Positions 1 through 7,109 of a stretch of 13,308 nucleotides of DNA are shown here, piece by piece; position 1 is the first letter of the stretch; every line of letters starts with the position of its first letter. The notes beneath the pieces were generated by a model. The model saw only the letters and a program-made list of their open reading frames with translations. It ran no database searches and was not told the DNA's origin. Source of the stretch: JBGTBQ01 sp041749275 (GTDB lineage Bacteria; Acidobacteriota; Blastocatellia; Pyrinomonadales; Pyrinomonadaceae); the NCBI GenBank assembly GCA_041749275.1, contig JBGTBQ010000370.1:1-13308 (forward strand). Reading direction: 5' to 3'. The position numbers and the translations under genes are program-made.

Positions 1-1
1 C

Positions 2-160
2 GAAGCTCCGTGAGGAGCGGAATGTTTATAGCCCATCGCGTGACACGAGGTCGCTGAAGCTCCGTGAGGAGCGACATGGTAGGCGCTGCCGCCCCTCCGG
101 GGCTTGAAAGAACAAGGGGAGAGCGGCGCGGGCGACACACATTTCGCTCCTCACGGAGCT
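2..160. repeat. Cluster of three palindromic REP-like elements
   Basis: The 14-nt palindrome GCTCCGTGAGGAGC occurs at about 5-18 and 59-72 in the same orientation, and as its reverse complement at 146-159. Each is a 5-bp stem closed by a GTGA loop, which is a GNRA-type tetraloop if transcribed in that sense. Similarity continues past the stem: copies are preceded by GAA or CA and followed by GGAATG, GACATG or GAAATG, so the unit is longer than the hairpin. Copies 2 and 3 are inverted relative to each other and could pair over 16 bp (58-73 with 145-160). A small GCCCC-TCC-GGGGC hairpin lies between them at 91-103. The cluster sits just downstream of the minus-strand protease gene and may help end its transcript, but no T-run is seen. 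Confidence 0.75.
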
Positions 161-189
161 GACTCCAAGCTGACTTTTTAGACACGCTC

Positions 190-1314
190 TTAGACTTTAA
201 CGCGCCGCTTCAACTGCCCGCGCAGGAGAAAGCCGACCAACTCGCCCGCGCCGTCAATGACGGCGAGCGCGCCGGCGCCGTTCTCCGTCATTAGCTTCTC
301 GGCGCGGGCGAGGGGCGTCCGCGGGGCAACGAAAAGATCGGGCGCGACGGGGCGCATCACCTCGGAGACGCGCGTGCGGGGCCAGCTCTCACGCGGGAGG
401 CGCTTCAGGTCTTCGAGCGTGAGGATGCCGTGGAGGCGACGCCCGCGCGCGACCGGAACGGCCCGCGCGCGGCGGACGGGGAGGACGTGGTCTATGAAGT
501 GCGAGATGAACTCGTCCGGCTCGATGGAGAAGGGAGCGAGCATGGCCTCATCCACCGTGCGGGCACGCTTCCCGCGCCGGCTATAGATGGCGCGCGCCGC
601 GTCCCACAGGAACAGCCCGATGACCACCATCCACAGCGCGCGGAAGATGTCGCCCTGCCGCCAGTAAAGATAAATCCCGAAAACGACGAGGGCGCCGGCG
701 ATGAGTTGCCCGCCGAGGCTGGCGATGCGCGTGGCCTCTTCGAGTTGGCCGTAGCGTTTCCACAGAAAGGCGCGCAGCACGCGCCCTCCATCGAGCGGGT
801 AGCCGGGCAGCAGGTTCGAGACGGCGATGAACAGGTTCCAGTAAGCGATGATGTAGCAGGCGGCGGCGAGCGCGTAGAAGCTGGCGGCACCCGCCGCGTA
901 GAAGAGGACGAAGAAGACGACGGCGAAGAGGAAACTGGCTGAAGGCCCCGCGATGGCGATACGGAATTCGGCGCGCGGGTTGTCCGGCTCGCGCCGGAGG
1001 CGGGTCAGTCCCCCGAACGGATGAAGCACGATCTCTTCGCTCTCAATGCCTTCGATGCGCCCGACGAGTGCGTGCGACAGCTCGTGGCCGAAGATGGAGA
1101 GGAAGAGTCCGACGGTCGTCAGTGTCCCTGCTGTCCACGCCGCCGCCGCGCCGAGCTTCACGGTTCGCGTCAGCGCAGTCCCCTGCTCGAAGTTGAACGC
1201 GATGACCCACGCGCTCAACGCGAAGATGATGAACCAGCGGTAATCAATCCGCACGGGGATGCCCGACACCCGCGCGACCTGTATCTGTCTTCGGAAGAGC
1301 TTGAGGAAATCCAT
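190..1314 (-). CDS. Site-2 protease family (M50) intramembrane metallopeptidase with CBS pair
   Basis: This 374-residue membrane protein has the two hallmarks of M50 zinc proteases. HELSH lies at residues 77-81 (zinc ligands H77 and H81, catalytic E78), and NLLPGYPLDGG around 167-177 supplies the third ligand D175. Hydrophobic segments lie near 25-41, 60-76, 122-170 and 200-240. The C-terminal 120 residues resemble a CBS pair (about 253-310 and 316-372), the arrangement of the SpoIVFB-like/Rip3-like group, where CBS domains are thought to sense a nucleotide or ligand. The likely role is cleavage of a membrane-anchored substrate, such as an anti-sigma factor, within the bilayer; no substrate is visible nearby. 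The start is set by the typical N-terminus (VSGIPVRIDYRWF). No Shine-Dalgarno sequence precedes it, and the leader consists of heptamer repeats. The gene lies 67 nt downstream of the MreB-like gene on the same strand. Confidence 0.93.
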   Translation of the reverse strand: MDFLKLFRRQIQVARVSGIPVRIDYRWFIIFALSAWVIAFNFEQGTALTRTVKLGAAAAWTAGTLTTVGLFLSIFGHELSHALVGRIEGIESEEIVLHPFGGLTRLRREPDNPRAEFRIAIAGPSASFLFAVVFFVLFYAAGAASFYALAAACYIIAYWNLFIAVSNLLPGYPLDGGRVLRAFLWKRYGQLEEATRIASLGGQLIAGALVVFGIYLYWRQGDIFRALWMVVIGLFLWDAARAIYSRRGKRARTVDEAMLAPFSIEPDEFISHFIDHVLPVRRARAVPVARGRRLHGILTLEDLKRLPRESWPRTRVSEVMRPVAPDLFVAPRTPLARAEKLMTENGAGALAVIDGAGELVGFLLRGQLKRRVKV

Positions 1315-1320
1315 AAAACA

Positions 1321-1373
1321 GTAGGCGGTAGGCAGTTGGCATTAGGCAGTTAATGCGGTTCTCTTTACTGCCT
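1321..1373. repeat. Period-7 repeat tract with foldback, between mreB-like and M50 genes
   Basis: Consecutive 7-mers GTAGGCG, GTAGGCA, GTTGGCA, TTAGGCA and GTTAATG run from 1321 to 1355. AGGCAGT at 1344-1350 is the reverse complement of ACTGCCT at 1367-1373, giving a 7-bp stem with a 16-nt loop. The tract fills almost the whole 67-nt gap between two co-directional minus-strand genes and so forms the 5' leader of the protease gene. It resembles the short tandem heptanucleotide repeats known from cyanobacteria. Its function here is unknown. Confidence 0.7.
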
Positions 1374-1381
1374 GCTGCCCG

Positions 1382-2503
1382 CTATTCTTCAAACGCCCCC
1401 GCGTCCTCTTCGAGAAGATAGTACGGCTCGTTGCGCGTGACCTGACGGAGCAGGAGCGGGTCGTCGAAGAGCTGCTGGAGGCCGCGGACGCAGGCGTGGC
1501 GCGGGTCTTCGGCGAGGTGTGTGTGGAGTTTGGTCTCGCGTTGGAGGAATTCGGGGAGGCCGTCGAAGAGCGCTCCGCCTCCCGTCAGAATGAGGCCGCG
1601 GTCGTAGATGTCGGAGGCGACCTCGGGCTGTAGCTCGCCGAGCGCGCGTTCCACAACGCGCGCGAGGCGGCGGACGATAGACTCCGCCGCGACGCAGATT
1701 TCGCCGCTCGTCACCTCGACCGCGCGCGGAGTGCCCTCCTGCACGTCGCGCCCCTTGACCGACTCGCTCCGCGCGGGGTTCGTCGGCTCCATCGCCGACC
1801 CCAGTTCCATCTTCAAACGCTCGGCGGTCAGGGCGCCGATAATCAGCCCGTGGTGGCGGCGCATCCGGTCAATGATCGCGGCGTCAATGTCGTTACTGCC
1901 GATGCGCTCGGCCTGCGAGTAGACGATGGAGCCGCGAGCGACGACGGCGATGTTGGTGCTGCCGCCACCCATGTCAACGACCGCCGAAGCCTTCTTGTCG
2001 TCCACCGCAACGCCGGCCCCGATGGCCGCCGCCAGCCCCTCCTCGACCATATAGACGCGACCGATGCGCGACTGTTCGGCGGCGGCCAAAAGAGCGCGCT
2101 GCTCGACCTGCGTGACGCCGGACAACACGCTCATCACGGCGCGGCGGCTGAAGTGCGAGACGCCGCTGCGGGCCTCGCGGACGAAGTGGGCGAGCATCTG
2201 CTGCGTCCGCTCGAAGTCGGCCACGACGCCGTCCACCATGGGCGCAATCAAGTGCACGTCGCGCGCCTCGCGTCCCTGCATCTCGTGCGCCTCGCGCCCG
2301 ATGGCAATGGTCTCGCCGTTCAGCTTGCTCACCGCCACGACCGACGGCTCATCCACGACGACCCCGCGCCCGCGCACCGCGACGATGGTGTTCACCGATC
2401 CCATGTCAATCGCCATCGAATCGGATACCAGATCGCGCAAGCCCGCGAAACTCATCAACGAGCGCGTCTTCCCCATGAATGATTTTTTCGCCATGGCCGT
2501 CAT
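1382..2503 (-). CDS. mreB: MreB/Mbl-family rod-shape-determining actin homologue
   Basis: The 373-residue protein has the ordered actin-fold motifs of MreB. These are phosphate-1 AIDMGSVNTIVAV (about residues 31-43), DEPSVVAV, SGVTQVEQRA, EEGLAAAIGAG, phosphate-2 VVDMGGGSTNIAVV, and the adenosine-binding LTGGGALFDGLPEF near the C-terminus. It should form ATP-dependent membrane-associated filaments that guide wall synthesis. Length is slightly above the usual 330-350 residues, from about 30 extra N-terminal residues and a short acidic C-terminal tail. Motif residues depart a little from the family norm (GSVNT for GTANT, EEGL for EEPM). No mreC, mreD, mrdA or rodA lies beside it, so it may be a second, orphan copy. 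The start is uncertain: ATG at 2503 or 2494, neither with a visible Shine-Dalgarno sequence. It lies 85 nt downstream of the cyclase gene on the same strand. Confidence 0.92.
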   Translation of the reverse strand: MTAMAKKSFMGKTRSLMSFAGLRDLVSDSMAIDMGSVNTIVAVRGRGVVVDEPSVVAVSKLNGETIAIGREAHEMQGREARDVHLIAPMVDGVVADFERTQQMLAHFVREARSGVSHFSRRAVMSVLSGVTQVEQRALLAAAEQSRIGRVYMVEEGLAAAIGAGVAVDDKKASAVVDMGGGSTNIAVVARGSIVYSQAERIGSNDIDAAIIDRMRRHHGLIIGALTAERLKMELGSAMEPTNPARSESVKGRDVQEGTPRAVEVTSGEICVAAESIVRRLARVVERALGELQPEVASDIYDRGLILTGGGALFDGLPEFLQRETKLHTHLAEDPRHACVRGLQQLFDDPLLLRQVTRNEPYYLLEEDAGAFEE

Positions 2504-2513
2504 CGCTGTCGGG

Positions 2514-2584
2514 TTCCGGGCGTTAGATGCCGGATGTCAGGGAAATAGTTTTCAACCAACCCCCGGAATCTAAAGCCGGCATCT
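2514..2584 (-). promoter_or_regulatory. Two interlocking complementary pairs in the mreB leader
   Basis: The 85-nt gap between the cyclase stop and the mreB-like start holds two arm pairs. AGATGCCGG at 2525-2533 complements CCGGCATCT at 2576-2584 (9 bp). TTCCGGG at 2514-2520 complements CCCGGAA at 2562-2568 (7 bp). The pairs are interleaved rather than nested, which is a pseudoknot topology, and the last arm ends 10 nt before the start codon. It could be a folded leader, an attenuator between the genes, or a chance product of degenerate repeats (GATGCCG-GATGTCA also fits the period-7 pattern seen at 4361). The arms are seen; function is inferred. Confidence 0.35.
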
Positions 2585-2588
2585 GCTT

Positions 2589-4283
2589 TTAAGGCGTGGC
2601 CGTGTGGTGCTCGTCTCGCCACTCGACCTCGAAAATGGGGACGGGCTGCTCGCGGTTCTTGACGACGATTGGCGGGCGCGGACGGAAGTAGCAGCCCGAG
2701 GCTGAGGCGGCGATGGCGGTCACCTCGCTCAACAGAATCTGGCCTCCGTGCGCGTTCTGCTCGAGACGCGCCGCGAGGTTGATGGTGTCGCCGATGGCCG
2801 TGTACTCCGAGCGCCGCTCCGAGCCGATGTAGCCGACGGTCGCCACGCCGGTGTTCATCCCGATGCCGATGCTGATTTCCTCCAACCCGTCTTCGCGGAG
2901 GTGTTCGTTGATGACCTCCATCTGCCGCTGCATCGCCACGGCGGCGGCAACCGCGTTGCAGGCGTCTTCAGGCGACGCGGTGGGCGCGCCGAACAGCGCC
3001 ATCAGCCCGTCGCCAATATACTTATCGAGGGTGCCGCCGTGCGCGAAGATGACATCCGACATTTCGGTGAAGTAGTTGTTCAGGAGGCGCACGACCATTT
3101 CGGGCGGCGTATGTTCCGATAGGCGCGTGAAGCCGCGGATGTCGGCGAACAGCGCCGTGACGGTCTGGTTCGTGCCGCCGAGCTTGAACGAGGCCGGGTT
3201 TTCGAGAATCTGCTGCACGACGTACTCCGGCATGAAGCGCGAGTAGTTGGCGCGCGCCACCTCCTCGCGCGCGAGTTGCTCGTGCGCGCGCGCGTTCTCG
3301 ACCGCGACCGCCGTCTGTGCGGCGACGGCGCTGACGAGTTCGAGATCGTCGCGCGTGAATGATGTCAGCGGGTCGAGGCGGTCGGCGTAGAGCGCGCCGT
3401 GGACGCCCGACTCGGCGATGAGCGGCGCGCAGATCGTCGAGCGCACGCCCTGCGAGACGATGGAGTGGACGCCCGCGAACTCGGCGTCCGCCGCCGCATC
3501 CTGCGACAGGAGCGCGACCCGCTCACGCATGGCTTTGCGCGTGATGGTGCGCCCGATGGTCTGTTGCTGGGCTTGCGCCTCGCGCAGCGGGTCGCGCACG
3601 CGCAACGCCACTACCTTCACATCCTGTTCACCCAGCTCATGCGTCTCGGCGTCCTCGTCCTTCAGGAGCGCCACCACGCGGTCGGCGGGCGTGGCGTCGA
3701 AGAGCACCTGCGTCGCCTTATCGAAGATGGCTTCCAACTCGAAGACCGAGCCGAGCGTCTTGCTCATGTCGTAGAGGAGGGCGAGGATTTTCGCTTTGCC
3801 GCGAAGCGCCTCAAGCTCTTCATTCACGGCTTGCGCGGGGGTCGCCTTGTTGCTCGCTCCCGAAGGGGCGCGCGTAGCCAGCACGGAGCGGATCACGTCG
3901 TTAGCCGAGACGAGCAGTTGCGTGTGGCCGAGCGGCTTGTCGTCATAGCGCACCCCCGACTCCACGGCGCGTTCCTTGGCGGAGCGTTCGAACCTGAGAT
4001 GGCTCGCGCCGATGGTGACGCGGTCGCCGTCCTTGAGCGTATGCTCGAAGCGCTGTTCACCACCGACGAAGACGTGGTTGGCGCTGCGCCCCCCGCCGAT
4101 CTTGCCGTCAACGAGGACGAACGCGCCGTTCTGAAACTTGACATGCGCGTGATAACGCGAGGCGCGCGGATCATTCAAGACAACCGTGTTGTCAGGCGCC
4201 CGCCCGATGGTGCACAAACTCTGCGGCGAGAGCGAACACTGCCACTGCCGACCGCTAGCATCCGTGATGTGCAGAAGGGCCAT
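2589..4283 (-). CDS. FHA-GAF-class III adenylate cyclase
   Basis: This soluble 564-residue protein is likely to make cAMP from ATP. An FHA domain spans about residues 22-100 (TIGRAPDN, then SRYHAHV, the phosphothreonine-binding loops). A short helical linker follows, then a GAF domain (about 177-332) and a class III cyclase domain (about 372-540). Both metal-binding aspartates are present (FADIRGFT D381 and YIGDGLMA D425), as are the purine-specifying lysine K421 (LDKYIGDG) and the transition-state pair N502/R506 (NLAAR). The second specificity position is Thr (EYTAIGDT, T495) instead of Asp, which marks the class IIIb subgroup, some of whose members respond to bicarbonate. The start at 4283 is preferred over the upstream ATGs (4337, 4289) because AAGGA at 4290-4294 sits 6 nt before it. 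No membrane segment is seen. Input is presumably phosphorylation through FHA and a small ligand through GAF. Confidence 0.93.
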   Translation of the reverse strand: MALLHITDASGRQWQCSLSPQSLCTIGRAPDNTVVLNDPRASRYHAHVKFQNGAFVLVDGKIGGGRSANHVFVGGEQRFEHTLKDGDRVTIGASHLRFERSAKERAVESGVRYDDKPLGHTQLLVSANDVIRSVLATRAPSGASNKATPAQAVNEELEALRGKAKILALLYDMSKTLGSVFELEAIFDKATQVLFDATPADRVVALLKDEDAETHELGEQDVKVVALRVRDPLREAQAQQQTIGRTITRKAMRERVALLSQDAAADAEFAGVHSIVSQGVRSTICAPLIAESGVHGALYADRLDPLTSFTRDDLELVSAVAAQTAVAVENARAHEQLAREEVARANYSRFMPEYVVQQILENPASFKLGGTNQTVTALFADIRGFTRLSEHTPPEMVVRLLNNYFTEMSDVIFAHGGTLDKYIGDGLMALFGAPTASPEDACNAVAAAVAMQRQMEVINEHLREDGLEEISIGIGMNTGVATVGYIGSERRSEYTAIGDTINLAARLEQNAHGGQILLSEVTAIAASASGCYFRPRPPIVVKNREQPVPIFEVEWRDEHHTATP

Positions 4284-4360
4284 ACGCATTCCTTGCCGAC
4301 TTGAGTGGAGGGGCTTGCATCGGAATTCTACATGCAACGAAGGGAAAAAGACAGATGGTA

Positions 4361-4483
4361 GATGTCGGAATGTCAGATGTCAGATTCGAGCGGAATTTCC
4401 GCTTCGATGTAATTTCCCCGGCTGGTTAGACTGCTCTCTACGCTTACTGACATCCGACATCCGACACCTGTCGTCCGACATCT
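4361..4483. repeat. Inverted GATGTCR period-7 repeats in a divergent intergenic region
   Basis: The left arm (4361-4389) reads GATGTCGG, AATGTCA, GATGTCA, GATTCGA. The right arm (about 4447-4483) is the same motif in reverse complement, with 7-mers CATCCGA, CATCCGA and CACCTGT, then CGTCCGACATCT. The arms are about 57 nt apart and enclose a near-palindrome GCGGAATTTCCGC (4390-4402). The element lies between the divergent cyclase and small-protein genes, so it sits upstream of both. A related pair GATGCCG-GATGTCA occurs at 2526-2539. It may be a dispersed repeat or an array of regulator binding sites. Confidence 0.65.
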
Positions 4484-4517
4484 CTCTTTCTGTAACATTC
4501 TGGTAACGTCGGGGCGT

Positions 4518-4523
4518 TATGAT
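4518..4523 (+). promoter_or_regulatory. Candidate -10 box TATGAT for the small gene
   Basis: TATGAT matches the sigma-70 -10 consensus at five of six positions and lies 78 nt upstream of the ATG at 4601. No good -35 hexamer occurs at 16-18 nt. The same TTATGATGC string occurs at 5045-5053 before the porin-like gene, which gives mild support to both. Confidence 0.3.
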
Positions 4524-4600
4524 GCGCTCTCCTAAAACAAAGCAGGCCGCGCGTCAGCGGGAAAGTCTATAGTTTGTCCGCGAAGGAGTCCCCCTCCATT

Positions 4601-4828
4601 ATGTCTATTGCCCATGAACTGAGTTGCGACGTTGCGACCGCCATGCTCTCCGAACGCAAAGACGAACAGGCCGACGACCTGAGCGGCGACCTGACCGACA
4701 TCGTACTCGAAGTCCACACAACTCTGCGGCGGCTCACCAGTGAAGCGCGACGACGACGCGCCCAAGCCTTTCAAGCCCATGCGTCGCGGATGTCCGGCGG
4801 CAGCAACTCTTCTTCCGGCAGACACTGA
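4601..4828 (+). CDS. Small hypothetical protein, 75 residues
   Basis: I do not recognise this protein. It begins MSIAHELSCDVATAMLSERK, has an acidic middle (KDEQADDLSGDLTDIV) and a strongly basic helix (RRLTSEARRRRAQAFQ, about residues 43-58), and ends in a Ser/Gly-rich tail. It is probably mostly helical, cytoplasmic and possibly nucleic-acid binding, but that is only inference from charge. AAGGAG at 4583-4588 lies 12 nt before the ATG, rather far; a TTG at 4574 in the same frame would add 9 residues but lacks a ribosome site. It stands alone, with a candidate -10 box upstream and a strong stem-loop about 90 nt after the stop. That context favours a real gene over the overlapping minus-strand reading frame. 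Confidence 0.5.
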   Translation: MSIAHELSCDVATAMLSERKDEQADDLSGDLTDIVLEVHTTLRRLTSEARRRRAQAFQAHASRMSGGSNSSSGRH

Positions 4829-4918
4829 CGCGAGAGATCACAGGCGCCCGCATCCCTGCGCTCACCGACCACGGACTTGCTCAATCCGACCGCGTAAATT
4901 CACGCCCTAAGATTCACA

Positions 4919-4955
4919 GGGACGCCACTCTGCGCCGTGGCGTCCCCATCATTTT
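4919..4955 (+). terminator. Stem-loop terminator after the small gene
   Basis: GGGACGCCAC (4919-4928) pairs perfectly with GTGGCGTCCC (4937-4946) around an 8-nt loop and is followed by CATCATTTT, a weak T-rich tail. The position, 90 nt after the small gene's stop and 145 nt before the porin start, fits a transcription terminator. Confidence 0.65.
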
Positions 4956-5045
4956 CGCCGTGCATACCGTCAATGAAGCTTTTACCAAACGTGTCTGTAA
5001 CTTAAAATTCAGGTGCCCGTAATAAGCCGTTAAGGCGACAGGTAT

Positions 5046-5084
5046 TATGATGCCGTGTTTCGCCACTTCTCCATCTCAGGAAGG
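5046..5084 (+). promoter_or_regulatory. Candidate -10 box and ribosome binding site of the porin gene
   Basis: TATGAT at 5046-5051 is a near-consensus -10 hexamer; no clear -35 is seen. AGGAAGG at 5078-5084 is a good Shine-Dalgarno sequence 8 nt before the ATG at 5093 and fixes that start. The ribosome site is well supported and the promoter only weakly. Confidence 0.45.
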
Positions 5085-5092
5085 ATCACTAA

Positions 5093-6907
5093 ATGCGTCT
5101 ACTCTTCCTCCGCGCACTACTCTTCTGCTCGCTCGGCTGCGTGCTCTCCGCACTGACCGCCGGACAGTCTTCGTCGCCGGTTCCGAACATGGAAGGGGCA
5201 AAAGCGCCCGTGGGCGTTCCGGTTAAATCGGATGATGGGGTGACCGGCAACCTGTTCGTGGTGGAAACGGTCGAGCGCCAGTTGCGCGTGCAGCGCGAGG
5301 AGATTGAAGAACTGCGCGCCCTCGTCAAAGAGCAGACGCGGCTCGTCAAGGAATTGAAAGAGCGCGTCGAGCGCGCGGAACAACTGGCGGCGACGCCGCC
5401 ACCGTCACATATCGTCATCAAGGAGGCTGCATATACGACCGGCGCGGCCTCGCGCGTCGCTTCGACTCTGCCCGACACGAAAGGGACGGCGGGCGAAGAA
5501 GCACAGGGCGGGCCACTCGAAGAGCGTGTGGAGCGCGTCGAGACGCAGGCGCGGAAGACGAGCGAGGCCGTGGCGAAACAGCTCGGCTCGATCACTTTCA
5601 GCGGCGACATACGCGTCCGCTATGAGTCCTTCTACGGCCAGCAGAACTCTCTCGCCGCCGCCGACGCGCCCGGCGCATTAGGCAACCCGCTCACGACGCG
5701 GCAACGCCTGCGGCTGCGCGCACGCCTCGGCATGCGCGGCACTATCGGCAAGGAGTTCGAGTGGGGCCTTCGTCTCGCCACCGGCTCGTTCTCGAACGTG
5801 GCTTCGAGGAATCAAACGCTCACGGACTTCTTCACGCGGAAAAGCTTCGCGCTCGACAATGCGTACCTCATGTGGAAACCCGAGGCGTTGCCCGGTTTTC
5901 GAATGCAGGGTGGAAAGTTCGACACGCCGTGGATGCGAACCGAGTTGACGTGGGACAACGACATCTCGCCCGAAGGTCTGACCGAAAGCTACGAGCGCGC
6001 GTTCAAAGACTCGACTTTCAGAAGCGTCGCCTTCACCGCATGGCAGCTCCCCATCCTCGAACGCAACGCGGCTTTCGTCATCGGCGCGGATGGCGATGTT
6101 GACCTGACGCAGTCGCGGCGCGCGGGCCGCGACCTCGCGCTCTACGGCGCACAGGCTCGCGTGCGCCTCGAACCTTCCAAACAAGCCGCGCTCACGCTCT
6201 CCGCCGCCGACCTCTACTTTTCCGGCACACAGTTCATCACGCCCGTCCAGTACTTCGGCTCGAACGTTCAGTTCCCCGTTGCCGTGACCATTCCCGCCAG
6301 CGGCACGACGCCGGCGCGCACCGTCACCGCGCAGGTCTCGATTCCCCGCGACCTGCTCGTGAGCGGCAACGCCAACCTCGGCTTCTCCACGGCGAACACC
6401 AACGCCACGAACCGCGATGGCCGTCTCTCGTCGGGCTACAACCTCGTTGACCTGATCGCGCGTCTCGACCTCTCGCACAACGAACACTGGCCCGTGATGC
6501 TGCTCTTCAACTACGTCCGCAACACACAGGCGCACGACATCGTCATGGCGGGGCCGGACGGTGCCGACCTTGTGCTGCCGAACAGCGAGGACACAGCCTA
6601 TTGGGCCGAGTTTCAATTCGGCAAGACGCAACAGCGCGGCGACGTGTCGCTGAACTACACATTCGCCCGCGTCGAAAAGGACGCCGTACTGACGCCCTTC
6701 AACTTCAGCAATTTCGGCCCGCAGTCCGATTCGCGCATGCATCGCTTCGTCGCCGCCTACGCCGCCGACCCGCGCGTCGTGCTCATGCTGACCGGCATCT
6801 TCACGCAGCGGCCCAACGGATTGCTCGGCCCCTTCGCCGCGACGCCGCCGGGGTCGCTCAACCGCACGCTGATGCGCCTGCAACTCGACACGATTTTCAG
6901 GTTTTAG
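5093..6907 (+). CDS. Porin-like outer-membrane beta-barrel protein with N-terminal coiled coil
   Basis: The 604-residue product starts with a signal peptide (hydrophobic 3-22, cleavage probably after LTA at about 23). A heptad-rich coiled coil covers about residues 58-99 (ERQLRVQREEIEELRALV and onward), and a second short charged helix lies at 141-163. From about 166 on, alternating polar/aromatic strands typical of a barrel begin with ITFSGDIRVRYESFY and continue to the end. The chain ends in IFRF, the terminal phenylalanine expected of a BAM-inserted barrel. This matches the putative-porin families (the Porin_5 type) of Acidobacteriota and relatives. The likely role is diffusion of solutes across the outer membrane, perhaps as a trimer held by the coiled coil; substrate unknown. 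AGGAAGG 8 nt upstream sets the start. The gene is monocistronic, with an inverted repeat downstream. Confidence 0.85.
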   Translation: MRLLFLRALLFCSLGCVLSALTAGQSSSPVPNMEGAKAPVGVPVKSDDGVTGNLFVVETVERQLRVQREEIEELRALVKEQTRLVKELKERVERAEQLAATPPPSHIVIKEAAYTTGAASRVASTLPDTKGTAGEEAQGGPLEERVERVETQARKTSEAVAKQLGSITFSGDIRVRYESFYGQQNSLAAADAPGALGNPLTTRQRLRLRARLGMRGTIGKEFEWGLRLATGSFSNVASRNQTLTDFFTRKSFALDNAYLMWKPEALPGFRMQGGKFDTPWMRTELTWDNDISPEGLTESYERAFKDSTFRSVAFTAWQLPILERNAAFVIGADGDVDLTQSRRAGRDLALYGAQARVRLEPSKQAALTLSAADLYFSGTQFITPVQYFGSNVQFPVAVTIPASGTTPARTVTAQVSIPRDLLVSGNANLGFSTANTNATNRDGRLSSGYNLVDLIARLDLSHNEHWPVMLLFNYVRNTQAHDIVMAGPDGADLVLPNSEDTAYWAEFQFGKTQQRGDVSLNYTFARVEKDAVLTPFNFSNFGPQSDSRMHRFVAAYAADPRVVLMLTGIFTQRPNGLLGPFAATPPGSLNRTLMRLQLDTIFRF

Positions 6908-6941
6908 GCCGGTCCGCGGTTGAGTTTATCGCGCGACTGGA

Positions 6942-7005
6942 TTAACGCGGAGGGCGCAGAGTGGCGCGGAGGTTTTCTCTGTGCTCACTGCGCCCTCCGC
7001 GTTAA
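6942..7005. repeat. Perfect 18-bp inverted repeat downstream of the porin gene
   Basis: TTAACGCGGAGGGCGCAG (6942-6959) is exactly complementary to CTGCGCCCTCCGCGTTAA (6988-7005), with a 28-nt loop that itself repeats the motif GGCGCGGAGG. It starts 34 nt after the porin stop. No T-run follows, so it is not a textbook terminator, though it could block RNA decay or transcription. The CGCGGAGGGCGCAGAG wording resembles intergenic repeats seen in many unrelated genomes. Confidence 0.8.
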
Positions 7006-7109
7006 CTTCAAACTCGCTTCACCCATAAAGACGAAGCGGAGTACGTGGCCCCTTCTATTATTTCCTGCTGGGGCACGCCGTCTTTTATCCCAACCGAGGT
7101 GAATGATGC

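Noticed and set aside
3399..4304. 301-codon frame opposite the cyclase gene
   Set aside because: Arg/Ala/Leu/His-rich without any family motif, and the real gene is certain on the other strand.
4284..4337. Longer cyclase start at 4337
   Set aside because: No ribosome site there; AAGGA is placed 6 nt before the ATG at 4283.
4361..4483. Possible CRISPR array
   Set aside because: The units are 7 nt and occur in both orientations, with no 25-40-nt repeats or unique spacers.
4532..4825. 97-codon minus-strand frame overlapping the small gene
   Set aside because: No ribosome site, odd composition, and the promoter-like and terminator signals suit the plus strand.
5678..6883. 401-codon open frame opposite the porin gene
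   Set aside because: Composition is Arg/Glu/Val/Ala-rich and low in complexity with no motifs. The plus-strand frame has a signal peptide, barrel pattern and ribosome site, so this is a GC-driven shadow.
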